Below, piece after piece: positions 53,053 through 62,238 of a DNA stretch of 64,000 nt. This DNA is from Microbacterium pygmaeum (GTDB lineage Bacteria > Actinomycetota > Actinomycetes > Actinomycetales > Microbacteriaceae). Positions within the stretch are counted from its first letter, which is position 1. Each line of letters begins with the position of its first letter. The position numbers were made by a program, and so were the translations under genes. The stretch is from NCBI RefSeq assembly GCF_900100885.1, contig NZ_LT629692.1, positions 3,286,001 to 3,350,000 on the forward strand, read 5' to 3'. The notes beneath the pieces were generated by a model. That model had not been told where the DNA came from. It searched no databases and was given only the letters and a program-made list of their open reading frames with translations.

Positions 53053-54132
53053 TCAGGCCGTGATGAAGGCGCGGTACCGCTCGAGCGCGGCTCGGACCTC
53101 GGCGTCGGACGCGGCGCCTTGCGCGAGCAGTTCGGGGATCGGCGCGTCGCCGTGTCGGCCGACGGCCACCGAGTGCGTCCACACGCCGATGATGGCACCG
53201 CGCGCGAGGATGATCGGTCGGACGATCCCGTTCATGCTGGGTCCGATCCTGCTGAGGAACTCGGGCGCGCATGGGATCGTCCGATCGGCGTACGACAGGT
53301 AGTACTCCTCGAACGGCGGCAGCGCGAGGACGTCGGAGGCGCTCGGACTTGGTCGAGGTGCCGGCTCGGCGGCGACGAACTGCGGGTCGCCGACGTCCGC
53401 GACGAGGGACAGACGAGCGGATGCCGCATCCGCGGCGGTCCTCGCCACTCCCAGCGGGAGTCCCGCCCACCAGGCGAAGTCGCGCGCCCCGGCCGGCCCG
53501 TGCGAGGCGATGTAGCGGACGAACATCTCCGCCGTCGGATCGGCCGGGGACGCGGCATCCGTCACCCACTCATCGGTGCGGACGAGGAACTGCTCACGAG
53601 TGGGCCCGCTCTCGCGCGGCACGACCGGTCCCTGGCACAGGAGCGCTCGCACCGACAGGGCGACGAGCACGTGATAGCCCCGCTGTCCCGCCGTCGACAC
53701 GCCGACGCGTTCCCAGACCTCGAACAGCTCCTTCCGGGTGAGCCGGTTCCCGCCGGCGAGCGCGTCGAGCGCTGCGCGCTCGGCGGTCCGGAACTGATCG
53801 GCGTCCAGGCCCTCCCGACGGTGGGCGGCGGCGGCCGCCCGGTGCTGCCGCTCGCCCGTGACGCCGAGCACCCACATGAGATCGCGGGCCGGGATCGCGT
53901 GGATGGTGCCCCGCATCGTCCATGAGCGGACGATCTCGCCGCGATCGAGCGCGGCATCGACGTCGCGCACGGTCGGGTCGCCCTTCGTGCGCGCTGCCAG
54001 CGCCCAGCGCCCGCCCCAGAACTCCTGCGCCTGGGTCGCGAGCATGTGCGACGCGGCGTCGGCGATCGTCGCGGCGGGCGCCGAGAGCCGGTGCGAACGC
54101 AGGCGCCGCTCGATCACCTTCCGGTTGTCCAC
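53053..54132 (-). CDS. Winged-helix DNA glycosylase-like protein (AlkZ/HTH_42 family)
   Basis: The 359-residue protein belongs to the HTH_42 family, whose studied members AlkZ and YcaQ unhook DNA crosslinks or remove alkylated bases. MLATQAQEFWGGRWAL carries the QxQ-type motif, TMRGTIHAIPARDL and the AWWAGLPLG segment follow as in the family. GTG 54132 is the only start that keeps the first helix without a long unconserved extension. Substrate cannot be told between AlkZ- and AlkX-like forms. Confidence 0.82.
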   Translation of the reverse strand: MDNRKVIERRLRSHRLSAPAATIADAASHMLATQAQEFWGGRWALAARTKGDPTVRDVDAALDRGEIVRSWTMRGTIHAIPARDLMWVLGVTGERQHRAAAAAHRREGLDADQFRTAERAALDALAGGNRLTRKELFEVWERVGVSTAGQRGYHVLVALSVRALLCQGPVVPRESGPTREQFLVRTDEWVTDAASPADPTAEMFVRYIASHGPAGARDFAWWAGLPLGVARTAADAASARLSLVADVGDPQFVAAEPAPRPSPSASDVLALPPFEEYYLSYADRTIPCAPEFLSRIGPSMNGIVRPIILARGAIIGVWTHSVAVGRHGDAPIPELLAQGAASDAEVRAALERYRAFITA

Positions 54133-54178
54133 GGCGCCATTCTTCCGGGATTCGCGGACAGCCGTCGTCCGCGTTCGG

Positions 54179-55666
54179 TCAGGCGTACGGGTTGGCGGTG
54201 AGCGTGTACTTCGTCTGCAGGTACTCGTGGATGCCCTCGGCGCCGCCTTCGCGCCCCAGGCCCGACATCTTCCAGCCACCGAACGGGGCCGCCGCGTTGG
54301 AGACGACTCCGACGTTGAGCCCCATCATGCCGGTCTCGAGCTTGTCGATCATCCGCTGACCGCGGGAGAGCGACTCGGTGAACACGTACGAGACGAGCCC
54401 GTACTCGGTGTCGTTCGCGATGCGCACCGCGTCGTCCTCGTCGTCGAAGGGGACGATGGCCAGCACCGGCCCGAAGATCTCCTCGCGGAGGATCTCGCTG
54501 CCCGGCTGCACGTCGGTGAGCACGGTCGCCTCGTAGAAGGTGCCCTGGCGCTCGATCCGGGATCCTCCAGTGGTGACCCTGGCGCCGCGGGTGACCGCAT
54601 CCTCGACGAGAGTCGATGCCTTCTGCACCGCAGCCTCGTTGATCAACGGGCCGATCGTCACCCCCTCTTCGGTGCCGCGGCCGCTCGTGAAGCCCTGCAC
54701 CCGCTCGGTCACCCGGCGGGCGAACTCGTCCGCCACCGAGCGATGCACGATGAACCGGTTCGCGGCCGTGCACGCCTGCCCGATGTTGCGGAACTTCGCC
54801 GCGATCGCCCCGTCGACGGCCTTGTCCAGATCCGCATCGTCGAACACGACGAACGGCGCGTTGCCGCCGAGCTCCATCGACGTGCGCAGCACGCCCTCGG
54901 ACGCCTGCTGCAGGAGCCGCTGACCCACCGGCGTCGACCCGGTGAATGACAGCTTCCGCAGCCGAGGATCGCGGATGATCGGCTCGGACACCGCGCCGGA
55001 GGTCGAGGTCGTGAACACGTTCACCACGCCGGCCGGCAGCCCGGCGTCCTCCAGCAGCCGCGCGAACAGCAGCGTGGTCAACGGGGTCAGCTCTGCGGGC
55101 TTGATGACCACCGTGCAGCCCGCGGCCAACGCCGGCGCGATCTTGCGGGTCGCCATCGCGAGCGGGAAATTCCACGGTGTGATCAGGAAGCACGGACCGA
55201 CCGGATGCTGCGACACGATCATCCGCCCCGTGCCCTCCGGGTTCGCGCCGTAGCGACCCTGGATGCGCGCGGTCTCCTCGCTGAACCAGCGCAGGAACTC
55301 TCCCCCGTACGCGACCTCGCCACGCGCCTCGGCCAACGGCTTGCCCATCTCCAGGGTCATCAGCAGCGCGAAGTCCTCCTTGCGCTCCTGCAGCAGATCG
55401 AACGCGCGACGCAGGATCTCGGCCCGCTGGCGGGCGGGCGTGGCCGACCAGGACGGGAACGCCGCAACCGCGGCATCCAGCGCCGCCTTGCCATCCTCCG
55501 GGGACGCGTCGGCGATCTCCTTGATCACCCGGCCGGTCGCCGGATCGAACACCCGCAGCGTCTTCCCGTCGGTCGCGGCACGCCACTGACCGTCGATGAA
55601 CAGTCCATCGGGCACGAGTCCCAGCAGCTCGGTCTCACGGTCGGCGGTCACGGTGTTCTCTGGCAC
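54179..55666 (-). CDS. gabD: Succinate-semialdehyde dehydrogenase (NAD(P)+)
   Basis: The 495-residue aldehyde dehydrogenase has TPWNFPLAMATRKIAPALAA, the catalytic Glu in MELGGNAPFVVFDDADLD, catalytic Cys in GQACTAANRF and EEIFGPVLAIVPF. The C-terminal SNAAAPFGGWKMSGLGREGG is typical for GabD-type enzymes, which oxidise succinate semialdehyde to succinate. GTG 55666 has GGGAG six bases upstream. It sits next to the catabolic cluster and could act on a semialdehyde made there. Confidence 0.88.
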   Translation of the reverse strand: MPENTVTADRETELLGLVPDGLFIDGQWRAATDGKTLRVFDPATGRVIKEIADASPEDGKAALDAAVAAFPSWSATPARQRAEILRRAFDLLQERKEDFALLMTLEMGKPLAEARGEVAYGGEFLRWFSEETARIQGRYGANPEGTGRMIVSQHPVGPCFLITPWNFPLAMATRKIAPALAAGCTVVIKPAELTPLTTLLFARLLEDAGLPAGVVNVFTTSTSGAVSEPIIRDPRLRKLSFTGSTPVGQRLLQQASEGVLRTSMELGGNAPFVVFDDADLDKAVDGAIAAKFRNIGQACTAANRFIVHRSVADEFARRVTERVQGFTSGRGTEEGVTIGPLINEAAVQKASTLVEDAVTRGARVTTGGSRIERQGTFYEATVLTDVQPGSEILREEIFGPVLAIVPFDDEDDAVRIANDTEYGLVSYVFTESLSRGQRMIDKLETGMMGLNVGVVSNAAAPFGGWKMSGLGREGGAEGIHEYLQTKYTLTANPYA

Positions 55667-55763
55667 GGGACTCCCTCGTCGTTCATCGGCGGTCGATGTC
55701 ATTCTGCTCGCACCCCGGGTCCGTCGCGATGTACATCACGTACAGGCCTTCGGTGCGCACTGT

Positions 55764-57677
55764 TCAGGCGGGCGATTCCGCGGGCGCGGTCTGCGTCAGC
55801 AGACAGCGATCGAAGAAGTCGGCGAGCTCCCGCGTCGCCGTCAGCGGAAGCACTGCGGCCACATACTGGTCCGGACGCACCACGACCACGACGCCGTCGC
55901 GGGAGAGCGCCCGCTCGTCGAAGATGTCGACGCTGGTCCACGCGCTCGGTGCGGCCGCGTACACCTTCTCCCAGTCGGTCAGCCCCAGCGGACCGGTCTC
56001 CGGCAGGAAGACGCGCGGGACCGCGGAGATGTCGACCTCGTCGAATCGCTGCTGGTAGATCGCCTTCACGTCGAAGACCGCGTCGACGTCGGCACCGTCG
56101 GGCGTGTGCTGCACGAGCGGAGACCCGGCGGATCCGAGCCAGTCCGCCCACGCCTGCATGCCCGATTCCTCACCGGCGGTCGGCGCGTCTGCGAAGGCGT
56201 AGACCCGCCAGCGTCCGTCCGCTGTCGCGTGGTGACCGAGGTGCACGGCGTTGCCGTCCGAGATGCGCACGACCTCCACCGACTTGAACCGCTTCCCGAT
56301 CGGGAAGCCTCCGGCCAGCGGCTGGTGGGCGGCGTCGCCGATGATGGAGGACGCCCCGTACTGCGTCATGAACCCGGACGGGAACTCGGCGGTCGCCAGG
56401 TAGTAGGTCGCGAGGTCCTGCGGGTCTGAGATCTCCTCGGGCTTGCGCGCCATCAGCGAGGACCACTCCCGGTCGAAGTCGATGAGTTGCTGGGCGACCG
56501 GCTGCCGCTCGGCCGAGTAGGTCGCCAGCAGCGAGGCCGGCGCGAGCCCGGTCAGCACGTGGCCGAGCTTCCAACCGAGATTGAACCCGTCCTGCATCGA
56601 GACGTTCATCCCCTGGCCGGCCTTGGCGCTGTGGGTGTGGCATGCATCTCCGGTGAGGAAGACCCGCGGCGCTCGGTCCTCGCCCGCCGGGACGTCGTCG
56701 AACTTGTCGGTGACGCGGTGACCGACTTCGTAGACGCTGTGCCAGGCGACCTCTTTGACATCGAGCGAATACGGATGCAGGATCGCGTTCGCGCGCCGGA
56801 TGATCTCCTCGATCGGCGTCTGACGCACCCGGTGGTCGTCGTCGTCGGCGACCTCGCCCAGGTCGATGTACATCCGGCTCAGGTACCCGCCCTCACGCGG
56901 GATGTGCAGGATGTTGCCGGCCTCGGAATTGATCGCGCACTTGGTCCGCCAATCCGGGAAGTCCGTGTTCACCAGCACGTCCATCACCCCCCACGCATGG
57001 GCGGAATGGCCCCCGAGATGCTGCCGGCCGATCGCTTCGCGCACGCCGCTGCGGGCGCCGTCGCATCCCACGACGTATCTGGCATGCACCGTGCGCTCCT
57101 GACCGGCGTGCTCCCCGGCGGTGTGGCGCACCCGCACCTCGACCGGATACAACCCGTCCTGGTGCACCGTCAGGCCCTGGAATTCGACGCCGTAGTCGGG
57201 GGCGATCCGGCCCGGGCCCTTCGCCGCAGCCTCGGCGAAGTAGTCGAGCACCCGCGCCTGATTGACGATCAGATGCGGGAACTCGCTGATCTTCAGGGCG
57301 TAGTCCTCCGTGCGGGTGATCCGCACGATGTGCGACGGGTTCTCGGGGTCGGGTCCCCAGAAATTCATGTAGGCGATGTTGTACGCCTCTGCCACGATGC
57401 GCTCGGCGAAGCCGAACGCCTGGAAGGTCTCGACGCTGCGAGGCTGGATGCCGTCCGCCTGCCCGAGGACGAGCCGGCCGTCGCGCCGCTCGATGATCCG
57501 CGTGACGACGTCCGGGAACTGCGACATCTGGGCGGCCAGCAGCATGCCCGCCGGGCCGGAACCAACGATGAGCACGTCCACCTCGTCGGGCAGCACGTCG
57601 GGGCGGTCGATGCCGGCGCCCTCTGCATCGAGGACGCGCGGGTCACCGGAGACGTATCCGTGGTGGTGGAACTGCAT
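55764..57677 (-). CDS. FAD-dependent aromatic hydroxylase (MobA/phenol hydroxylase-like)
   Basis: The 637-residue flavoprotein has FAD loop VLIVGSGPAGMLLAAQ, GQADGIQPRSVETFQAFGF, HLIVNQARVLDYFAEAA, FLTGDACHTHSAKAGQGMNVSMQDG (second FAD/NADPH motif), and a thioredoxin-like C-terminal domain as in phenol and 3-hydroxybenzoate 4-monooxygenases. It probably hydroxylates a phenolic acid with NADPH and oxygen. ATG 57677 follows AGGAGG. Divergent from the IclR regulator with paired operators between. The exact phenol is unknown. Confidence 0.88.
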   Translation of the reverse strand: MQFHHHGYVSGDPRVLDAEGAGIDRPDVLPDEVDVLIVGSGPAGMLLAAQMSQFPDVVTRIIERRDGRLVLGQADGIQPRSVETFQAFGFAERIVAEAYNIAYMNFWGPDPENPSHIVRITRTEDYALKISEFPHLIVNQARVLDYFAEAAAKGPGRIAPDYGVEFQGLTVHQDGLYPVEVRVRHTAGEHAGQERTVHARYVVGCDGARSGVREAIGRQHLGGHSAHAWGVMDVLVNTDFPDWRTKCAINSEAGNILHIPREGGYLSRMYIDLGEVADDDDHRVRQTPIEEIIRRANAILHPYSLDVKEVAWHSVYEVGHRVTDKFDDVPAGEDRAPRVFLTGDACHTHSAKAGQGMNVSMQDGFNLGWKLGHVLTGLAPASLLATYSAERQPVAQQLIDFDREWSSLMARKPEEISDPQDLATYYLATAEFPSGFMTQYGASSIIGDAAHQPLAGGFPIGKRFKSVEVVRISDGNAVHLGHHATADGRWRVYAFADAPTAGEESGMQAWADWLGSAGSPLVQHTPDGADVDAVFDVKAIYQQRFDEVDISAVPRVFLPETGPLGLTDWEKVYAAAPSAWTSVDIFDERALSRDGVVVVVRPDQYVAAVLPLTATRELADFFDRCLLTQTAPAESPA

Positions 57678-57740
57678 CGGGGGTCCTCCTCGGGCGGCGA
57701 TGTCGAGGTCGTGCGGGCGTCTTGCAGCCGAGCCGACGGT

Positions 57741-57775
57741 GTTCTATATTCGAACGCGAGGTTCTACTACGGAAC
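57741..57775. promoter_or_regulatory. Paired GTTC-N7-GAAC operators
   Basis: GTTC-tatattc-GAAC (57741-57755) and GTTC-tactacg-GAAC (57761-57775) have the same arms and spacing, with centres 20 bases (two helical turns) apart. They lie between the hydroxylase and IclR genes and are the natural site for that IclR protein. Confidence 0.72.
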
Positions 57776-57816
57776 AGATCGTATCTCTTCGGGATTGCCA
57801 GAACAAGGAGCCGCCG

Positions 57817-58524
57817 ATGTCGGATGCCGCAGGTGCACCCGCCTCGCAGACGCTGAGCCGCGGCATCCGGATCCTGGAGACCCTCGCCGATGCCCGTGAG
57901 CCGCTGTCCATCGACGAGGTCGCGCGTCGACTCGGAGTGCACCGCTCCGTCGCCTATCGTCTGGTTCGGACGCTCGAGGACCACGGCCTCCTCGTGCGCG
58001 ACGAGTCAGGGCGGATCCAGCTCGGAGCCCGGATGGCCGCCCTGGCGGCAGGCGTCGCATCGGATCTGCAGGCCGAGGCCCTCCCCGAGCTCACCGCGGT
58101 GGCGAACGATCTCGGCACGACGTGCTTCCTCGTCGTCCTCGATCACGACGAGTGCGTCACGCTCGTGAGCGTCGAGCCGCGGCACGCCGTCGCCGCGGTG
58201 GCACAGCGGCCGGGCACAAGGCACCCGGTGACCGCCGGGGCACCGGGCAAGGCGATCCTCTCGGCACTGCCGCCCGGCCGGTGGCCGCTGAGCGTCGGCG
58301 AACAGCTGGGGGCGGAGGTGGCCCTCGTCGTGGCCAGAGGCTTCGCGACGAGCCACGACGAGGTCATCCCCAGCCTGCGCTCGGTGGCGGTGCCGCTGAT
58401 CGCGCGCGGACGCGGTCCGGCGGCGCTGGCGGTGGTGTATCTTGCCAGCGAGCACGATCCCGCGCAGATCGCGGCACGACTGACCCGCTCGGCGGGAGTC
58501 ATCCGCGACGCGCTCGGCGGCTGA
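57817..58524 (+). CDS. IclR family transcriptional regulator
   Basis: The 235-residue protein has the IclR winged helix (about 15-70: LSIDEVARRLGVHRSVAYRLVRTLEDHGLL) and effector domain (about 80-235) with VEPRHAVAAVAQRPGTRHPVTAGAPGKAILSAL and RGFATSHDEV. ATG 57817 has AAGGAG six bases upstream. It likely controls the divergent hydroxylase gene in response to an aromatic compound. Slightly shorter than usual (about 250). Confidence 0.92.
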   Translation: MSDAAGAPASQTLSRGIRILETLADAREPLSIDEVARRLGVHRSVAYRLVRTLEDHGLLVRDESGRIQLGARMAALAAGVASDLQAEALPELTAVANDLGTTCFLVVLDHDECVTLVSVEPRHAVAAVAQRPGTRHPVTAGAPGKAILSALPPGRWPLSVGEQLGAEVALVVARGFATSHDEVIPSLRSVAVPLIARGRGPAALAVVYLASEHDPAQIAARLTRSAGVIRDALGG

Positions 58525-58550
58525 TCGAAGCGACCGCCGGCGGTGGAGCG

Positions 58551-58850
58551 TCAGCCGATGTCATCCACGAGACGCACGTTGTACTCGGCCACCCGCTGCG
58601 GAACACCCGAGAACGCCTCCGCCCGCGCGTCCGAGGCGAGGTAGGTCTCCTCGAGCGCGAGGAATGCGTCGCGGTCCCCCTCGGCGCTGACCGCCCAGAC
58701 GAACTCGTTGGACTCGCGCAGACCGTAGGCGAACTCGATCGCGAAGCCGGCGGCGGGCCGCACCCGTGGCATCCATTCCCGCCACCAGGCCAGGAAGGCG
58801 TCGTATTCGCCGTCGACGAGCGTGTACCTGCGCAGCTGAATCGTCTTCAC
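58551..58850 (-). CDS. NIPSNAP family protein
   Basis: The 99-residue protein has the NIPSNAP dimeric alpha/beta-barrel pattern: QLRRYTLVDGEYDAFLAWW, FAYGLRESNEFVWAVSAEGDRD, AEYNVRLVDDI. Small members of the family are often found with aromatic or organic-acid catabolic genes, with unclear action. GTG start. It is convergent with the IclR gene, 26 bases apart. Confidence 0.85.
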   Translation of the reverse strand: MKTIQLRRYTLVDGEYDAFLAWWREWMPRVRPAAGFAIEFAYGLRESNEFVWAVSAEGDRDAFLALEETYLASDARAEAFSGVPQRVAEYNVRLVDDIG

Positions 58851-59001
58851 CCGCCCATCCTGGCACGCGACCTATACTCGAACCGTCCGGCGCATCCGCT
58901 CGCGCCGGTGCTCGAAAAAGGGGCACGTAGCCGCGGCATCCCGATCGCCGCCCGCGAGACACACACGGAATTCACCGTCCGTCCCTGTCTCCGGAGCCGA
59001 A

Positions 59002-60654
59002 ATGCCCACTGTTTCCGCGCATGTCGCCGCCACCCTCGCCCGCCACATCGACCACGTCTTCGGCGTGATGGGCAACGGCAACGCCTATTTCCTCGATGCG
59101 CTCGAACGCTCGACCGATGTCGGCTTCACCGCCGTCCGTCACGAGGCCGGCGGGGTTGTGGCGGCCGACGCGTATCACCGCGCCGGCGGCGGGCTGGCGG
59201 CCGCGACCTCGACCTACGGCGCCGGCTTCACCAACACCCTGACCGCCCTGGCAGAGGCCGTGCAGGCGCACGTTCCGCTGGTTCTCGTCGTCGGCGACGA
59301 GCCGACGTCTGGCCCGCGGCCGTGGGACGTGGACCAGATCGCGCTCGCCTCCGCGGTGGGGGCCCGCACCTACACGGTGGGACGAGCGGATGCCGCGGCC
59401 ACGACCGTCATCGCCATCGAGCACGCCCTCACCTACCGGGTGCCGACCGTCCTCGCGATCCCCTACGACGTCGCGGCCCTCGAGGCCGGACCGGTGCCCG
59501 ACGCGCCCGAGCCGCGAGCCCCCGTCGCCCTCGCACCGCGCGGCCCCTTCGCCGAGCGGGCGATCGCCGACATCGCAGTGGCGCTGGCCGGGGCCCAGCG
59601 CCCGCTGCTGCTCGCCGGCCGCGGGGCGTGGCTCGCCGGCGCCGGCCCGGTGCTCGGTGAGATCGCCGACGCGACGGGGGCGCTGACCGCTTCGACCGCC
59701 CTCGGTCGTGGAGTCTTCCCCCGCTCCGAGTTCGATCTCGGTGTGACCGGCGGCTTCGGCGCCGACGGCGCCATGGACCTGATCGGCGCCGCCGACGTCG
59801 CCGTCGTCTTCGGTGCGTCGCTGAACCAGTTCACGATGCGCTTCGGCGCGCTGTTCGCCCCCGGCACGCGGGTGTTCCAGGTCGACCTGGCGCCCGCGGC
59901 GACGCACCCGCACGTCGGCGGCTACGTCCGCGGCGACGCGGGCGTCGTGGCCCGGCAGATCGCGGACGCCCTGTCGCAGCTCGAGGTGCATCCCGGCGCC
60001 TGGCGTGACTCCGCGGAGGCGGCATCCGCTCGCTCGTACGAGCCGGGAGATGACTTCGCCGCCGACGGCCGCCTCGACCCGCGGTCGGCTGCGGCACGGA
60101 TCGGCGAGCTGCTCCCCGCGGATCGGGTGGTCGTCTCGGACGGCGGGCACTTCATCGGGTGGGCGAACATGTACTGGCCGGTCGCGTCGCCGGATCGGAT
60201 GGTGATGGTCGGCACCGCGTTCCAGTCGATCGGTCTGGGCTTCGCCAGCGTGCCGGGGGCGGCACTGGCCAAGCCCGACGCCACGATCGTGCTGACCACG
60301 GGCGACGGCGGCGGGCTGATGGCCTTGGCCGACCTGGAGTCCGCGGTGCGGGTCGCCGGAGGCCGCGGACTGGCGGTCGTGTGGAACGACGCCGCCTACG
60401 GAGCCGAGGTGAACCTGTACGGCCTTCGCGGACTCGCGCAGGAGCCCATGCTCATCCCTCAGGTCGATTTCGCCGGTGTCGCACGCGGGTTCGGCGCCGA
60501 GGGGGTCGTGGTCACGTCGCTGGGAGACCTCGACCGGCTCGCCGAATGGGTGCGGACCCCGGCATCCGATCGCCCCTTCCTTCTGCTCGACCTGCGGATC
60601 TCCGGCGGCGTCATCGCCCCGTACCAGCAGGAGATCATCCGCGTGAACTCCTGA
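59002..60654 (+). CDS. Thiamine diphosphate-dependent enzyme (2-oxo acid decarboxylase-like)
   Basis: The 550-residue protein has three domains of the acetolactate synthase/benzoylformate decarboxylase family. The catalytic Glu is in VRHEAGG, ThDP/Mg site in TTGDGGGLMALADLESAV to WNDAAYG, and the middle domain includes RGAWLAGAGPVLGEIAD. It is shorter in the middle than acetolactate synthase, and no regulatory subunit is nearby. TATACT at 58873 is a candidate -10. Function within the cluster is probably decarboxylation or carboligation of a ring-derived 2-oxo acid, an inference only. Confidence 0.85.
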   Translation: MPTVSAHVAATLARHIDHVFGVMGNGNAYFLDALERSTDVGFTAVRHEAGGVVAADAYHRAGGGLAAATSTYGAGFTNTLTALAEAVQAHVPLVLVVGDEPTSGPRPWDVDQIALASAVGARTYTVGRADAAATTVIAIEHALTYRVPTVLAIPYDVAALEAGPVPDAPEPRAPVALAPRGPFAERAIADIAVALAGAQRPLLLAGRGAWLAGAGPVLGEIADATGALTASTALGRGVFPRSEFDLGVTGGFGADGAMDLIGAADVAVVFGASLNQFTMRFGALFAPGTRVFQVDLAPAATHPHVGGYVRGDAGVVARQIADALSQLEVHPGAWRDSAEAASARSYEPGDDFAADGRLDPRSAAARIGELLPADRVVVSDGGHFIGWANMYWPVASPDRMVMVGTAFQSIGLGFASVPGAALAKPDATIVLTTGDGGGLMALADLESAVRVAGGRGLAVVWNDAAYGAEVNLYGLRGLAQEPMLIPQVDFAGVARGFGAEGVVVTSLGDLDRLAEWVRTPASDRPFLLLDLRISGGVIAPYQQEIIRVNS

Positions 60655-60664
60655 GCCCCGGTCG

Positions 60665-60726
60665 CGTTCACGGACGGAACACGCCGCTCATCGCGGAAGC
60701 GAGGCGGCGTGTTCCGTCCGTGAACG
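60665..60726. terminator. Perfect 62-base hairpin between convergent genes
   Basis: Arms of 23 bases (60665-60687 and 60704-60726) are exact complements, CGTTCACGGACGGAAC at the outer end, with a 16-base loop. It lies ten bases after the ThDP gene stop and 22 bases before the end of the convergent transporter gene, so it can stop transcription both ways. Arm length is far beyond a usual terminator and there is no U-run, so it may also be a mobile palindrome. Confidence 0.75.
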
Positions 60727-60748
60727 GCCGGGCGGGGGGGCTCGAGGG

Positions 60749-62125
60749 TCAGGCCTTGGCGAGACCGTAGATCGGGTTCACCGACTGCTCGGCCTCGGAG
60801 TCCGGTCCGAGCGGGATGCCGGAACGGTCGCGCAGCAGCAGCGTCGCGACCAGCCCGATGACGGTCATGCCCGCCAGGTACCACGTGACCGCCATCGTCG
60901 AGCCGGTCGCCTGGACGAGCGCCGTGGCGATGGTCGGCGCGAACGCGCCGCCCAGGATGGCGCCGATGGCGTACGAGATCGAGACGCCCGAGAAGCGGAT
61001 GGATGCCGGGAACAGCTCCGAGTACAGCGCGGCCTGCGGGCCGTACGTGAACCCGAGCCCGATCGTCAGGATCGCGAGTCCCGCGAAGATCAGTCCGATC
61101 TGGCCCGTGTTCACGAGCGGGAAGAGCGTGAACACACCGACCAGCTGCAGAATCCAGCCGATGATGTACGTGGTCCGTCGGCCGATCCGGTCGGAGATGA
61201 AGCCGGCGGCCAGCGTGGACAGCAGCCAGGTCACGGCCGAGCCGGCGACGGCCCACAGCACCGGCCCGCGCTCGAGGGCGAGGGGTCCCTCGGGGTTGGT
61301 CGCGTATCCCTGGATGTAGCCGCCGGTGGTCATGTAGCCCACCGCGTTGTTGCCGGCGAAGACGAGCGCGGCGATGAGCACGAGCAGCGCGTGCTTCTTG
61401 AACAGCTGGACGATCGGCATCTGCGCCTTCTCCTTGCGCGCGGCGAGCTCCTCGAACACGGGGCTCTCCTCGACGCGGCGACGCACGTACCAGCCGATCA
61501 GGATCAGCACGACGCTGAGCAGGAACGGTACACGCCAGCCCCACTGCAGGAACGCGTCTCCCGGAGCGATGACCGTCATCAGCGCCATCACGCCCGAGGC
61601 CAGCAGCAGCCCGAGGGGCACCCCGATCTGCGGCGACGCGCCGAACGCGCCGCGCCGCGTCTTCGGCGCGTGTTCGACGGCCATCAGCACCGCGCCGCCC
61701 CACTCGCCGCCGGCCGAAAGGCCCTGGAGGATCCGCAGCAGGACGAGGAGGATGGGCGCGGCGATGCCGATGGCCTCGTAGGTGGGGAGGACGCCGATCA
61801 GCGCCGTGGAGATGCCCATCAGGATCAGCGTCCACATGAGCACGACCTTGCGCCCGAACCTGTCGCCGAAGTGTCCGGCGAGGAAGGCGCCGAGCGGACG
61901 GAAGAGGAAGCTCACACCGACGGTGGCGAACGCGACGATCGCGCTGTTGGCACCCAGCGGGGCGAAGAACAGCTGGCCGAAGACGAGTCCCACGGCCGTG
62001 GCGTAGATGAAGAAGTCGTACCACTCGACCGTGGTCCCGACGACGGTCGCGAAGACCACGCGCCTGCGGTCTGCGGTGGTGGCGATGGTTCCGGTGGGTG
62101 TAAATCCTTGCGGCGGTGCGGACAT
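60749..62125 (-). CDS. MHS family MFS transporter
   Basis: The 458-residue carrier has TVEWYDFFIYATAVGLVFGQ, GHFGDRFGRKVVLMWTLILMG and SAGGEWGGAVLMAVEHAPKTRRG, as in shikimate/aromatic acid:proton symporters. About 12 helices. Divergent from the FAH-RraA gene across a region with an AT-rich dyad. It is the likely importer for the substrate of this cluster. Confidence 0.9.
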   Translation of the reverse strand: MSAPPQGFTPTGTIATTADRRRVVFATVVGTTVEWYDFFIYATAVGLVFGQLFFAPLGANSAIVAFATVGVSFLFRPLGAFLAGHFGDRFGRKVVLMWTLILMGISTALIGVLPTYEAIGIAAPILLVLLRILQGLSAGGEWGGAVLMAVEHAPKTRRGAFGASPQIGVPLGLLLASGVMALMTVIAPGDAFLQWGWRVPFLLSVVLILIGWYVRRRVEESPVFEELAARKEKAQMPIVQLFKKHALLVLIAALVFAGNNAVGYMTTGGYIQGYATNPEGPLALERGPVLWAVAGSAVTWLLSTLAAGFISDRIGRRTTYIIGWILQLVGVFTLFPLVNTGQIGLIFAGLAILTIGLGFTYGPQAALYSELFPASIRFSGVSISYAIGAILGGAFAPTIATALVQATGSTMAVTWYLAGMTVIGLVATLLLRDRSGIPLGPDSEAEQSVNPIYGLAKA

Positions 62126-62199
62126 GTGTGACTCCAGTGTCGGTCGACTTCGCTGTCAGGCAGGTCCGGTCTGCGGGACTTGCCGGGGGTTCTCAGATA

Positions 62200-62217
62200 A
62201 TATACGATTTCGGATAT
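62200..62217. promoter_or_regulatory. AT-rich dyad, candidate GntR operator
   Basis: ATATACGA-TT-TCGGATAT (one mismatch per arm) lies in the only AT-rich patch of the transporter/FAH-RraA divergent region, overlapping a possible -10 (TAATATAC). The GntR gene at the end of the window is the natural partner. Confidence 0.55.
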
Positions 62218-62238
62218 CACGCAAGAGCGAGGGGGCTC

